64,000 nucleotides of DNA from Triticum aestivum (GCF_018294505.1 NC_057808.1:354132696-354196695); one strand, 5' to 3'; positions 31,498 through 43,164 are shown, counted from the stretch's first letter. Notes: generated from the sequence alone by a model not told the origin. A program made the numbers and translations.

Positions 31498-31736
31498 GCC
31501 TCTCGACTGGGAATGATTCCTCGGAAGGTTGTTCTACTTTGCTAGATACGGCTCCTGTCTATTTCCATTTTGTGGAGTGTGTCCTCGTAAATGAGGTTTA
31601 GTCCGCTGCCGCCGTCCATGAGGACCTTGGTAAGTCGAAACCCGTCCACGATGGGACTGAGGACTAATGCGGCTGGCACTCGAACTGTCCTGTACTTCGG
31701 CTCATCACCGGCATTAAATGTTATAGCCGTGTTGTT
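31498..31736 (-). pseudogene. B aspartic protease fragment
   Basis: Directly after the gag stop (TAG at 31737-31739, probably from TGG) the same frame continues through a protease segment with KVLMDGGSGLNLIYEDTL; stops follow downstream. The C-terminal part (HALLGRDAFTRFQAIPHSGY) is at 31470-31287 in another frame. Confidence 0.75.
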
Positions 31737-32932
31737 CTAAGGGTTTATTGCAGCGATTTGGCAGACTTCGGCGAGGTCATGAAGTGCTCTTTTGCGCTTG
31801 TTGTTTGAAGCGAATGTCTCAAAGACCGTCAATACTCTTGTGTCGTCGTTTTTTGGAGGGTGCTGTTCTGGGGCATCCTTGATGAGGATGTCCTCGCCGC
31901 TCTTGGCTACCTGCCGGAGTATCCAACAAGCACTAAGGCTGTGGGTTGCCATGGTATCTGGTGTCGTGTGTATTTTGCATGGGCGATCGAGCCATCCCTC
32001 CAGAATGGTGCCGTGCCGCGTAATGGGTTTATGTTTCTTAACTGTTGGACTGGGTGTGCCACGGGGGTGCGCCCTCTTCGCCTGTAGGAGGAGTTGAGTT
32101 GGGACCGATGATTCCCAGCAAGCTGCCTGAGTTTTCCAGGCGCTTTCCATCGCGCTGTACTTCTGTACGATAGTTGCTAAGTCAGCGAACTTCAGTATGC
32201 GGCGACGATTGATGGCGTTGAGGATTCCTTCATCCGCGCAATTGTTGCGGAACGCTGATATCGCGTCCTCGTCGTGGCAATCTTTTACCTTGTCTTTGAC
32301 AAGGAGGAATCTGACCCAAAAGTGGTGAACCGTTTCCTGAGACTGCTGTTTTATGCTCATGAGGGCGTCTATGTCCGGGTGGGTGGGTGGAATTAAATCC
32401 GAACCCTGACCTGACCGATTATCCGGAGTCTGAAGACCTTCCAGACTCAACAGTCCGGGCTCCGGAATATCTTCTAATGCTTAGGACTGTCGTCCGATTC
32501 TATGTTCGGAGGGCTGGTTGCATCCTTTCGCTGCTGGGTATCCGGCTCTTCCTGATCGGCATTCCAAACATAGTCCGTCTTCGATATAGAAGAAGACTCG
32601 CCATCCTGCTCCTCGACTACCGCTATCTGGTGGGTGACCGGTGGAGTTTTGATTTCTCCTTGATCGGTTTTAGGCCCGATCCGATCGTAATCTATGGCGA
32701 TTCCCAAAGCGGCGATGCGATCTAGGAGTTCGTTCAAGGACAAAAACTCTACCGGATCCATCTGCTTGGAGTGTTCGGAGTTGATGCGAAGGGGGTTTTC
32801 GATGGCCCGAGAGGTCATCGCCGGCTCAATGGCCGAACGGGCAATCATAGTAAAGCCGCCCAACCGGAGGGTTTGGCCTGGGGCCAGAACTCCCCCGGAG
32901 GTGATGTTGTCTTTAAGGACAAGGCGAGCCAT
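31737..32932 (-). pseudogene. B gag with internal deletion
   Basis: Two frames: 32932-32474 (leader, starts MARLVLKDNITSGG, acidic and Ser/Gln-rich) and 32450-31737 (C-terminal gag with DIDALMSIKQQSQETVHHFW). The first half of the retrotransposon gag core, which normally precedes this, is absent, so a deletion probably joined leader and core. A Cys-His motif C-x2-H-x8-H-x4-C (CKIHTTPD...) like that of E1 stands near 31960, in place of a CCHC knuckle. Confidence 0.75.
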
Positions 32933-32960
32933 CGAGCCTTTTGTCGACGTCGCAGTGGAA

Positions 32961-32978
32961 CTCTCAACGAGAGCACCA
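32961..32978 (-). other. B primer binding site
   Basis: Minus strand TGGTGCTCTCGTTGAGAG begins next to the LTR edge at 32980 after one base. The tRNA was not identified. Confidence 0.55.
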
Positions 32979-32979
32979 A

Positions 32980-33085
32980 TGTCGGTGTCAAAACCGGCGG
33001 ATCTCGGGTAGGGGGTCCCGAACTGTGTGTCTAGGATCGATGGTTACAGGAGACAGGGGACACGATGTTTACCCAGGTTTGGGCC
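32980..33085 (-). repeat. B LTR, inner piece
   Basis: Starts TGTCGGTGTCAAAACCGG and is interrupted at 33085 by C. Its last five bases, GGGCC (33081-33085), are the target duplication of C. The rest of this LTR continues at 41022. Confidence 0.92.
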
Positions 33086-33991
33086 TGTCGGCGTTCTGGG
33101 AACAGGGGTCCCCAGACTTGCCTGCCTGCGGCCCATAGCGTGGCTAAGCAGCAGGCCATACGGCCCATCTTTGTCAACAAGGCACCCAAGACCCTCGCGA
33201 GGGTCCAAGCCTCGCGAGGCGGACGACGCAAGACCTCCTATGGAGTGGCCTAGCCAGGCAGGCTCACGAGGAGCGGAGATATCAAGGTGAGGCAAACCTC
33301 ACGAGGCTCTCGTGACGTGAGCCATGACGAGCGGTACCAGGCGGGTGTCAGGCGGGCGCCGGTGCGCGCGGCGTTCTTATTTCCCCTTTGGTGCTAAGGA
33401 GGCCAGCGCAGGCGAAGAGTACCGAGGCATCAGGCAAAGGTTGCCATATTGGTGCAACGAGACCAAGACCAGGAGGACGGCAAGGCGGAGGTCATCGTGG
33501 AGCCCAAGACGGCGTCACCCCAGAGCTTTTCGCAGGCGAAGACCGCTTTTGTCAGGATAGCTTGTACTAGCTGTCCCCCTTCAAATTTGCCAGCCGTTGT
33601 TGGCTCCCTTCCCGCTCGATATTTGGGAAGAGGACCAGGGCCTCTATAAAATAGGACTAGCCAGCACAGTAGGACAGGGGGGATCCGAAACGAGTTCAGA
33701 TCATCCTCAACTACAGAAGCATAAGAACACCTCAACCTCAGAAGGCTGTTCTTCCCTTGTACTGTTCATCATCAGCCCAAGAGGCAATCCACCACCACCA
33801 CACTGGAGTAGGGTATTACACCACAACGGTGGCCCGAACCAGTATAAACCTCGTGTCTTTCTGTGTTGCGAGTTCGTCGAGTTTGTCTGCAAGACCTTAG
33901 CGAGCTAGAGCGTAGATTGGTAGGAGGGAGAGACTTCGCGCGCACCCGAGTGTTCGAACCTTAAGGGTTTGCCGGAACCCCACATCCGACA
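33086..33991 (+). repeat. C 5' LTR, 906 bp
   Basis: Starts TGTCGGCGTTCTGGGAAC and ends CACATCCGACA. TATA box CTATAAAATAGG at ~33642-33653. It carries CTCGCGAGGGTCCAAGCCTCGCGAGG (two CTCGCGAGG copies) at ~33193-33220, where the 3' LTR has only one copy. Confidence 0.94.
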
Positions 33992-33993
33992 TT

Positions 33994-34011
33994 TGGCGCG
34001 CCAGGTAGGGG
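33994..34011 (+). other. C primer binding site
   Basis: TGGCGCGCCAGGTAGGGG stands two bases after the 5' LTR. The relative D has the same site with one change (46629-46646, minus strand). The tRNA was not identified. Confidence 0.7.
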
Positions 34012-34045
34012 TGCACTGGAGCTCCTCTCCACCAACCTGTGCCCC

Positions 34046-37000
34046 GTGCCGCCGCGCTTCGCTCCCATGGCAGGTGCACCGCCACCTGCCTCTGCGACCG
34101 ACACCAGCAGCAGGGAGTCTGGGTACCGAGCCCTGGCCCCCGCCCTGCAGCGAGTGCAGTGGCCGGCCAAGTTCAAGCCGGAGATGCCGCCGCGCTACGA
34201 CGGCGCGGCAGACCCGGCGCCGTTCCTGCAGGCGTACGAGGAGGCTGTCCTTGATGCCGGAGGCGATGGCAAGATCATGGCCAACTAGTTCCCCATGGCC
34301 CTCGCCGGCGAGCCACGTGCCTGGCTGCTCAACCTCCCAGGGTCCACGGTGGCGTCCTGGGAGGAACTCCGCAACCTCTTCACCACGCGCTACGCGGTGC
34401 CGGCGCACCACGCAGTCGCGGCGCTGCTGGGTGGCTCTCAAGCACCACTTTCAGATCGTCGCGTCAAGCCTTTCTTCCGTCAGATTGGGGCAGCCTCCAA
34501 GTGCCCGGGGGCTCCGCCGGGTTAGGCTGCGCCGGAGACCGACCTCACCTTCGACTCGGAAGACCACCCCGGTTCCACCGCTGGCTCGGGCATGCTCCCA
34601 ATGCTCTGCACGCCCACCATCTGCAACGTGGCCGTCACCAAGACCCTCATCAACGGCGGTGCCGGCCTAAACTTGCTCTCCGTAGAAGCCTTCAGCCTTC
34701 TCCACGTGCCACCCGAGCGGCTCAACCACAGCAAGCCCTTTTAGGGAGTGGGTGGTGGAGCTACCCACTCTCTGGGACAGATCCGCCTCCCTGTCACCTT
34801 CGGCACGCGCGACAACTACCGCACTGAGCTGGTGGACTTCGACATCGCCTGCATCGGTCTCCCGTACAATGCCATACTCGGGTACCCGGCACTTGCTCAG
34901 TTCATGGCAGCGACTCACCCGGCCTACAACCTCATGAAAATGAGAGGCAGCAAGGGCGTCCTCACCATCAAGGGGGACACTAAGGAGGCCGTGACGGTGC
35001 TCAGGCTCGCCTTCAAGGCCGCGGCAGCAGCACAGCCAGCCAGCACCGGTACGCCTGAGGCTAACGAGACCGCGCCCGCCAAGAAGAAGCGGTTGTTCAC
35101 CCAAGACAAGGCGGAGACCAAGCAGGTGCCGGTTAACGAGGACGGGTCTTCAGGAGCCACTTTCACCATAGGAACCGGCCTTGACCCGGGGCAAGAAGAA
35201 GCTCTGGTGAGGTTTTTGCACGCGAACAAGGAGATATTCGCGTGGGAGCCCAATCAGCTGGTAGGAGTCCCGAGAGAGGTGATCCAGCATCATCTAAGGG
35301 TATGCCCCAACATACATCCTGTGAAGCAGCGGGCAAGACGGCAGTCCACTGAGAAGCAGGCCTTCATCGTCTAAGAGACGCGTAAGCTGGAGGCAGCAGG
35401 TACCATCCGAGAGGTTTGATACCCCGAATGGCTGGCGAACCCTGTCGTGGTACCGAAGAAAGGCGGGAAGGAACGGATGTGCGTTGACTTCACCAACCTT
35501 AACAAAGCTTGCCCCCAAGATGCGTTCCCACTCCCACGCATTGATCAGATCGTCGACTCCACCGCCGAGTGCGACTTGCTATGTTTCCTGGATGCATTAT
35601 CAGGATACCACCAAATCAAGATGGTGGTGGAGGATGTGGAGAAGACAGCCTTCCTGACACCATGCGGGGTGTACTGTTACACCTGCATGCCTTTTGGGCT
35701 ACGCAACGCGGGTGCCAGTTTTCAGCGGTTGATGCACATCGCCTTGGGGCGGCAGCTCGGCAAAAACACAGAGGCCTACGTTGATGACACAGTAGTCAAA
35801 TCTCGCGAAGCGAGGACATTGATTCAGGATTTGGAGGAGACCTTCGAGAGCTTGCGCCAAGTGAACTTGAGGCTTAACCCGGAGAAGTGCGTGTTCAGTG
35901 TCCCCTCCGGCAAGCTACTGGGTTTCCTCGTATCCCACAGAGGGATCGAGGTGAACCCGGAGAAGATCAAGGCCATCGAAGACATGAGCCCGCCACAGAC
36001 TCTCAAGGAGATGCAGAAGCTAGCGGGGCGAGTGACCGCGTTAGGGCGTTTCATCTCCAAGCTAGGTGAGCGCGCCTTGCCCTTCTTTAAGCTCATGAAG
36101 AAGAAGGGCCCGTTCGAGTGGACCCCGAAGGCCGATCGGGCCTTCCAAGACCTCAAGAAATACCTCACCAGCTCCCCGGTGATGGTGGCACCACGGCCTC
36201 TCGAGCCTCTGGTACTTTACCTTGCTGCCACCCCGTACTCCGCCAGCGCGGCGCTGGTGGCGGTTCGGGAGGAGCGCCAAGACAAGGGTGCGCCGTGCCA
36301 AGCCAGAGCTGATGCAGTGCAGGGTCAGGAAGGCGCAGCAAGGCCATCAGCGGCGGAAGACCAAGCTCAGCAGGGCAACATTGCAGAAGCTCCTGAGGAC
36401 GGTCAGGTCTCAGGAAACCCACCACCTCAGGATGCGCCCCAATCTCCGCAGGACCCGAGCCTCATCAGCGTGCCAGCCCTCATTGAGCACCCGGTGTACT
36501 TCGTCAGCACCGTACTGCGGGACGCAAGGGCGCGCTACCCCATGCCGCAAAAGCTCCTGCTCGCACTCTTGGTGGCCTCGCGCAAGCTGCGGCAATACTT
36601 CCAGGGCCACCCCATCAAGGTCGTCTCGGCCTACCCATTGGAGAGGGTACTCAGGAGCCCTAACTCAGCCGGAAGGGTCGCTGAGTGGAACATTGAGCTG
36701 CAAGCATTCCGGTTGGAGTTTAGCACTACTAGGGTCATCAAGGGAGCCGCGCTCGCTGACTTTGTGGCAGAATGGACAGATGCCCCGGCTCTTGAGGAAG
36801 GAGAAGACCGGTCCACCTCCCCGGGAAGTGAGGCACCAGACGGCTGGGTCATGTATTTCGATGGCGCCTTCGCGCACCAGGGTGCGGGGGCTGGAGCAGT
36901 GCTCATCTCGCCCACTCAGGACAAGCTTTACTACGCCGTGCAACTCTGTTTTCAGCATGGCGAGAAGGTCTCCAACAATATCGCAGAGTACGAGGGCCTC

Positions 37001-38655
37001 ATAGCCGGCCTGGAGGCTGCAGCGGCTCTAGGGGTGAAGCGCCTTACCGTCAGAGGCGAATCGCAACTCCTCGTCAACTTCTCCAACAAGATATAGGAGC
37101 CAAAGGACGAGCACATGGAGGCCTACCTCGCGGAGGTGCGCAAGATGGAAAAACAGTTCTCGGGCCTGGAGCTGCAGCGCGTGCCCCGGGGCACCAATAA
37201 GGAAGTCGACGACAACGCCAGGAGAGCATCCAAGCGGCAACAGTAAGATCCCGGCATCTTTGAAGAGCGACTCTTCAAGCCATCAGCTACGCCACCTCTT
37301 TCAAGCACGACTCAGCCTCGGGAGGAGCTCCCATAGCCCCCGGCCACGGGAGCCCCAGCCTGCGGCCCAACCTCAGGAGCTCGGCTGCTCCTGGCGCTCG
37401 AGCCCCAGGAGGAGTGCTGGGCCAAGGAATTCAAGGAGTACCTGATGCACGGGACGCTGCCGGAGAAGCAAGAAGACGCGGAGCGCGTGGCCCGACATGC
37501 CATGGCATACTGCATTCAAGACGGCGAGTTATATAGGAAACGGCCGAACGGCGTCACGCTGCGCTGCATCTCCAGCGATCAAGGAAGGGAGCTGCTGATT
37601 GACATACACGGAGGGGATTGTGAACATCACTCATCGTCAAGGACCCTCGTCGGCAAGGCCTTCCGCAGCGGATTCTATTGGCCTACAACACTCAACGATG
37701 TCGCCGAGCTGGTGAAGTCCTATGAAGCTTGCCAATTCCACGCCAAGCAAACCCATCAGCCCGCTCAGAGCCACCAAACCATTCCGCTCACGTGGCCATT
37801 CGCGGTCTAGGGGCTAGACATCTTAGGCCCGTTCCCTCGAGTGCCAGGGGGCTACCGATATCTCTATGTCACCATTGACTAGTTTACCAAGTGGGCGGAA
37901 GTAGAGGCCGTCCGTACCATTCCAGCCGGCTCTGCTGTCAAGTTCATCAAGGGCCTCGTGAGCCGCTTCGGGGTCCCCAACCGCATCATCACAGATAACG
38001 GCTCGCAGTTTACTAGCAACCTTTTCAAAACCTACTGTGCTATCCTTGGAACGCAGATCTACTACGCTTCGGTAGCACACCCAGGAGCAATGGCCTGGCC
38101 GAGCGCGCCAACACGGAGGTCCCGAGGGGCCTCAAGACCAGGACCTTCAAGAAGAAGCTGGAGGCCTGCAGAAGGGGCTGGCATGATGAGCTCCAGTCCG
38201 TGTTGTGGTCCATCCGCACCACCGCCACCAAGCCAACGGGCGAGACTCCATTCTTTCTCGTCTATGGAGCTGAGGCAGTCCTTCCTCACGAGGTCAAGCA
38301 TCGCTCCGCACGGGTCCTGGAGTTCGACGAAACGCAGCAGGACACCACGCGGGGGATGGATCTCGTGCTGGGGGAGGAGCGCCATCGCGAAGCTGCATGG
38401 AGGCCGGCAAGGTACCAACAGGCGCTGCGGCGATACCACTGCCACAACATCCGCTCCAGGACGCTCGAGGTGGGCGACCTCGTCCAGAGGCGGGTCCTCT
38501 CTAGGGAAGGGCTGCACAAGCTTTCGCCCATGTGGGAGGGCCAGTTCAGGGTCGTTCATGTCTCCAGGCCGGGTGCAGCATGCCTGGAGACGCAGGATGG
38601 GACACCCATCCAGAATGCCTGGAACATCCAGCACCTCCGGAAGTTCTATCCATGA
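34046..38655 (+). pseudogene. C gag-pol polyprotein, single frame with many stops
   Basis: The frame runs from MPPRFAPMAGAPPPAS to the integrase with only stop codons until a frameshift near 38084. Gag is short, ~160 residues (VQWPAKFKPEMPPRYDGAAD, AWLLNLPGSTVASWEELRNL), with no zinc-knuckle motif. It runs at once into the protease (INGGAGLNLLSVEAF; the usual DGG reads NGG). RT: RMCVDFTNLNKACPQDAFPL, LLCFLDALSGYHQIKM, AYVDDTVVKS. RNase [27 protein letters not shown]. Integrase: HHSSSRTL ... CQFH, GLDILGPFPRV, ITDNGSQF, and the C-terminal WEGQFRVVHV. Stops include 34286, 34523, 34743, 35372, 35418, 37094, 37244, 37338, 37808 and 37880; several match Trp (TGG) or Gln (CAA/CAG) codons in D. Confidence 0.92.
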
Positions 38656-39483
38656 AGCAAGGCCCAGAGCCTGAGAAGAAAGGCCCAGAGCCTGTGAAGA
38701 AGGCATGGTGCTTGTGAAGAATCGCCGCCCGTGACACTCTCACGTAATAATGAGTTGGGGCTGTACACGCCCCGGAGTCTCAGGAGCGCCGGCCTCAGGC
38801 CCTGGGGCTCCCTCCCACGCCTAGTGGACAACACTTAGCTCCGCGCTGGTGAGAAGACTTGAAGACTAGATTAGGTGCCGGATGCGGCTTTTCATTTGCT
38901 TTCCGTAGTTGGCTTGCTTTTCCTTAATCAAAGTTTGCCTTTGGTTCCTTGCTGATTTGGTTCCCTCGCCTTTCACTGCATTTTTCCGGCTCGAATCCGC
39001 TCGTGTTCTCTCTCTCGCATACCTCGCGAGGGGGCTAGGCAGGTGCCCTCGCGAGCATTTCTCTTCTCTTTGCCTTCTCGCGAGCCATCCTCGTTCGAGC
39101 CTGGAAGCTGGCACATCTCTCCTAAATCCGTGCCCCTCGGGTACCGCGATACAAGGCGCCAAGTCAAGCCTTGGGTGGACGGCAAATCCTTTTGTGCACT
39201 CCCTAACGATTTTTTTGCAGTTTCCGAGCAATGCGGACACCACGTGAGGGAAAGGGCGTCCCAAACACACCAGGTTAAGTTATCTTTGTGCAAAATAACA
39301 ACGCGGCATGGGAACGACTCGCGCAATGCATTAACGAAAGAACCACAGTTCGATACACGCCCCTCGGGGCCCATACTGATTTTGTTTTCTGATGCAGGAA
39401 AGAAAGAAAAAGCTAAGCAAAGCAGCATTGCAGCAATCCACGAAGGCAGGCCCTGGGTGATGCCCCGAGCCTAGCCATACCCC
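38656..39483. other. C spacer after pol
   Basis: No protein-like frame. Contains CTCGCGAGG-type palindromes (~39025, ~39048), as does the LTR. The corresponding region of D (41400-42000, opposite strand) is similar in sequence. Confidence 0.5.
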
Positions 39484-39803
39484 TCATCGCGCTTCACGGA
39501 GGCGCGACGACGAGATGACCTGCTGCCTCCTTCGAAGCGGGCGTGGTGGCGCGGCGCTGGTCGTAGCCACCGCTGCTGGAGCTGTCACCGGAGGAAGAGC
39601 CGTCGTAGCTGGAGGAGACGCGGTCGCCGCCGAGGGCAAGCTCGCCCTCGTCCTCATCACGACCATCACCAAGGCCTCGTCACCACCTGCATCGCCGCTT
39701 CATCACGGCGATGGATCGACCTCTTCTTCGGTGGAAGTGGCCCCGGATCGTTACGGGGAGCTTTTCCTTTTTCTTCGGCAGAAAACCTTCTAATGGGCGC
39801 CAT
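39484..39803 (-). pseudogene. C antisense ORF remnant
   Basis: An ATG at 39803 on the minus strand opens MAPIRRFSAEEKGKAPRNDP and continues as a basic, Pro/Lys-rich stretch, then Gly/Ser/Ala-rich sequence; the frame breaks near 39670. Position (between polypurine tract and pol), strand (against gag-pol) and an upstream TATA box are as in the antisense genes of E1 and E2, but no conserved domain remains. It may be a short antisense gene or just a relic. Confidence 0.5.
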
Positions 39804-39880
39804 TGTCGTCAGAAGTGGAGCAAGGAGGGAGAAGCAAGCAAGCGAGGAAGAGATGGGCAACGGGGGCTCCGCCCCCTCCC

Positions 39881-39890
39881 CATTTATAGC
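39881..39890 (-). promoter_or_regulatory. TATA box before the C antisense ORF
   Basis: GCTATAAATG on the minus strand, followed by GGGGAGGGGG, 78-87 bp before the ATG at 39803. The box plus G-rich tail recalls the CTATAAGTAGGGGGAGG of E1 and E2, although these are different families. Confidence 0.5.
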
Positions 39891-40113
39891 AAGAGAAGGC
39901 CAATCGGCGTCTCCCACGATCGCAGGTAATGATGGTTTTCCTTGCATGTCGCAGGGACTTGTCAAGTCGTGCAGTTGCCGAGGCAGCGTGGGAAAGCGGA
40001 GACGCCCACGTCCAATCAACCGCCACGCGTCGACTGAGGCCGCAGGCTTTTGGGGCCCGCGGTTCTCCGAACAAGACCCTTGGCTTCACCGCGAAGCCAA
40101 GCCCGAGCGCACC

Positions 40114-40130
40114 TTGGGCCCGGGGGCTAC
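40114..40130 (+). other. C polypurine tract
   Basis: TTGGGCCCGGGGGCTAC immediately before the 3' LTR. The G run followed by CTAC resembles the CGGGGACTAC of E1. Confidence 0.65.
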
Positions 40131-41016
40131 TGTCGGCGTTCTGGGAACGGGGGTCCCCAGACTTGCCTGCCTGCGGCCCACAGCGTGGCTAAGCAGCAGG
40201 CCGTACGACCCATCTTCGTCAACAAGGCACCCAAGACCCTCGCGAGGCGGACGACGCAAGACCTCCTCTGGAGTGGCCTAGCCAGGTAGGCTCACGAGGA
40301 GCGGAGATATCAAGGCGAGGCAAACCTCACGAGGCTCTCGTGACGTGAGCCATGACGAGCAGTACCAGGCGGGTACCAGGCGGGCGCCGGTGCACGCAGC
40401 GTCCTTATTTCCCCTTTGGTGCTAAGGAGGCCAGCGCAGGCGAAGAGTACCGAGGCATCAGGCAAAGGTTGCCATATTGCTGCAACGAGACCAAGACCAG
40501 GAGGACGGCAAGGCGGAGGTCATCATGGAGCCCAAGACAGCGTCACCCCAGTGCTTTTCGTAGGGGATGACCGCTTTTGTCAGGATAGCTTGTACTAGCT
40601 GCCCCCTTCAAATTTGCCCGCCGTTGTTGGCTCCCTTCCTACTCGATATTTGGGAAGAGGACCAGGGCCTCTATAAATAGGACTAGCCACCACAGTAGGA
40701 GAGGGGGGATCCAGAACGAGTTCAGATCATCCTCAACTACACAAGCACAAGAACACCTCAACCTCAGGAGGCTGTTCTTCCCTTGTACTGTTCATCATCA
40801 GCCTAAGAGGCAATCCACCACCACCACACTGGAGTAGGGTATTACACCACAACGGTGGCCCGAACCAGTATAAACCTCGTGTCTTTCTGTGTTGCGAGTT
40901 CGTCGAGTTTGTCCGCAAGACCTTAGCGAGCTAGAGCGTAGATCGGTAGGAGGGAGAGACTTCGCGCGCACCCAGTGTTCGAACCTTAAGGGTTTGCCGG
41001 AACCCCACATCCGACA
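40131..41016 (+). repeat. C 3' LTR, 886 bp
   Basis: Pair of 33086-33991. TATA box CTATAAATAGG at ~40670. One of two CTCGCGAGG copies is missing relative to the 5' LTR. Followed by GGGCC (41017-41021), the second copy of the target duplication. Confidence 0.94.
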
Positions 41017-41021
41017 GGGCC

Positions 41022-41394
41022 CTCTCTATGGAGGTAATACCCTACTTCCTGCTTGATTGATCTTGATGAATATGACTATTACAAGAGTTGGCCTACCACG
41101 AGATCGTAATGGCTGAACCCTAGAAGTCTAGCCTGTATGACTATGGTAATCAGTATATCCTTTTCGGACTACACCCTCTGGTTTATATAGACACCGGGGG
41201 AATCTAGGGTTACATAGAGTCGGTTACATAGGAAGGAATCTTCATAGTTGATCGCCAAGCTTGCCTTCCACGCCAAGGAGAGTCCTATCCGGACACGGGT
41301 ACGGTCTTCGGCCTTCATGTCTTCACAGCCCATCAGTCCCGCCCATGGATAACATGCTGGACGCCCGAGGACCCCTTAGTCCAGGACTCCCTCA
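41022..41394 (-). repeat. B LTR, outer piece
   Basis: Continues B's LTR after the duplicated GGGCC. A minus-strand TATA box, GTCTATATAAACC, is at ~41182-41194. Ends GGACTCCCTCA, giving TG...CA termini for the reassembled LTR. Confidence 0.88.
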
Positions 41395-41994
41395 CCTCTC
41401 CCAGTACCTGGTGAGACCTCCTTGCCGTTGGCTTGGGAGGCGTCGAGGAACTGCAAAAATTTGTTAAGAACCTCTTATTCTTCCAAGCCCGGGTCGTAGG
41501 CGTGGCCGGCCATGACCCAAAGCTACGCATCACGGTACCCGAGGGGCATGGATTAGGGGAGGAGCGCCAGCTTGCGAGCTCGAGCGAGGGTGCCTCATGA
41601 AGAACAGGAAAAATGCTCACGAGTGCACCTGTCCAGCCCCCTCGCGAGGCATGTGAGAGAGAGTACGGACCAAAACAAAGAACCGAGGGAAGAACAGAGG
41701 ACAAGGCGATCGAACCAAGACGACAAGAATCACCAGAATGCGAACTTCCATTAAAAAAGGGGCAACCCAACTACGGAAAGCAAATGAAAAGCCACGTCCG
41801 GCACCTAGTCTAGTCTTCTCACCAGCGCAGAGCTAAGTGCTGCGACTAGGACGTGGGAGGGAGCCCCCGAGGCCCGAGGGCGGCACTCCTGAGACTCCGG
41901 GACGTGTACAGCCCCACTCATTATTACGTGAGAGTGTCACGAGCGGAGACCTTCACAGGAACGGGGCCTTGCTTCACAAGCGTTGGGCCTTACT
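41395..41994 (-). other. D 3' region, truncated
   Basis: No coding sequence. Similar, in reverse complement, to the spacer of C at 38660-39480 (e.g. GGGACGTGTACAGCCCC... near 41900 against GCTGTACACGCCCCGG near 38760). Confidence 0.6.
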
Positions 41995-43164
41995 TCATGG
42001 GTAGAACTTCTGAAGGTGCTGGATGTTCCAGGCGTTCTGGATGGGGACCTCGTCCTACGTCTCCAGGCGCACGGCTCCAGGCATGGAGACGTGGGCGACC
42101 CTAAACGGGCCCTCCCACATGGGCGAAAGCTTATGCAACCCTTCCCTGGAGAGCACCCGCCTTAGGACGAGGTCACCCACCTCGAGCGTCCTGGAGCGGA
42201 CGCTGCGGCAGTAATACCACCGCAGCGCCTGCTGCTATCTTGCTGCTCGAAGCATGGCTTCGCGGCGGCGTTCCTCCCCCAGCACAAGGTCCATCCCCCG
42301 CATGGCGTCCTGCTGCGTCTCATCAAATGCCAGGACTTGCGCGGAGCGATGCTTGACCTCGTGAGCCAGAACTGCTTCTGCTCCGTAGACGAGGAAGAAC
42401 GGGGTCTCGCCTATTGGCTTGGTGGCGGTGGTGCGGATGGACCACAAGACATACTGGAGCTCGTCGTGCCAGCCCCTGCCGCAGGCCTTGAGCTTCTTCT
42501 TGAAGGTCCTGGTCTTGAGGCCTCTCAAGACCTCAGCGTTGGCGCGTTCGGCTTGACCATTGCTCCTGGGGTGTGCCAGCGAAGCATAGCAGATCTACGT
42601 TCCAAGGTTAGCACAATATGTCTTGAAGAGATTGCTAGTGAACTGCGAGCCGTTGTCGGTGATGATGCGATTAGGGACCTCGAACCGGCTCACGAGACCC
42701 TTGATGAACTTTACCGCAGATCCAGCCGGGATGGTGCGGACAGCTTCTACCTCCGCCCATTTGGTGAACTTGTCGATGCCGACGTAGAGGTAGCGGTAGC
42801 CCCCAGGCGCTCGAGGGAACGGGCCTAAGATATCCTGCCCCCAGACTGCGAATGGCCATGAGAGCGGGATGGTCTAGAGGCCCTGAGCTAGCTGATGGAT
42901 CCGCTTGGCATGGAATTGGCAGGCCTCGGAGGCCTTCACCAGCTCGATTGCGTCGTTGAGCGCCGTAGGCCAGTAGAACCCGCCGCGAAACACCTTGCCG
43001 ACGAGGGTTCGTGATGATGAGTGGTGCCTGCAGTCTCCATCGTGTATGTCAGCTAGCAACTCGTTCCCCTGTTCCCTGGAGATGCATCGCAAGGAAACAT
43101 CATTTGGCCGCTTCCTGTATAACTCACCGTCCTGGATGCAGTATGTCGTAGCCTGTCGGGCCAC
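41995..43164 (-). pseudogene. D integrase with H2C2 finger
   Basis: The finger is at 43164-42874 (HHSSSRTLVGK ... CQFHAKR), followed by the core (DILGPFPRAPGGYRYLYVGI, ITDNGSQF, SNGQAERANAEV) and the C-terminal GLHKLSPMWEGPFRVAH, ending KFYP at 41995. In-frame stops at about 42876, 42596 and 42237 break it. Here the third acidic residue is intact, whereas C has lost it by frameshift. Confidence 0.85.

Larger units (their letters stand above)
33086..41016 (+). mobile_element. Element C: complete Tat-type retrotransposon inserted in B's LTR
   Basis: 7,931 bp, TGTCGG...CCGACA, flanked by GGGCC at 33081-33085 and 41017-41021. Sense is plus: 5' LTR, primer binding site, one-frame gag-PR-RT-RH-IN (34046-38655), a spacer with an antisense ORF remnant, polypurine tract, 3' LTR. 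The LTRs differ by about 40 changes over ~885 bp (4-5%) plus one 17-20 bp indel. At least nine premature stops and one integrase break make it defective. Confidence 0.95.
24777..41394 (-). mobile_element. Element B: Tat-lineage retrotransposon, left-truncated and split by C
   Basis: Coding sense is minus. The 5' LTR is in two pieces (32980-33085 and 41022-41394, 479 bp together) around element C. Then follow the primer binding site, a gag with internal loss, PR, RT, RNase H and IN (down to 27844), and an antisense gene (24777-27026). The antisense gene is cut by the CACTA-type end; the polypurine tract and 3' LTR are missing. Its outer LTR end ...GGACTCCCTCA at 41394 borders D's 3' region, so B had inserted into D. 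Only one flank of the target duplication is present (CCTCT at 41395-41399 would be the candidate). Confidence 0.88.

Noticed and set aside
33086..41016. C and D as one element with two copies made by local inversion
   Set aside because: C has its own GGGCC duplication inside B's LTR and D has a separate LTR; they differ at many sites, so they are separate insertions.
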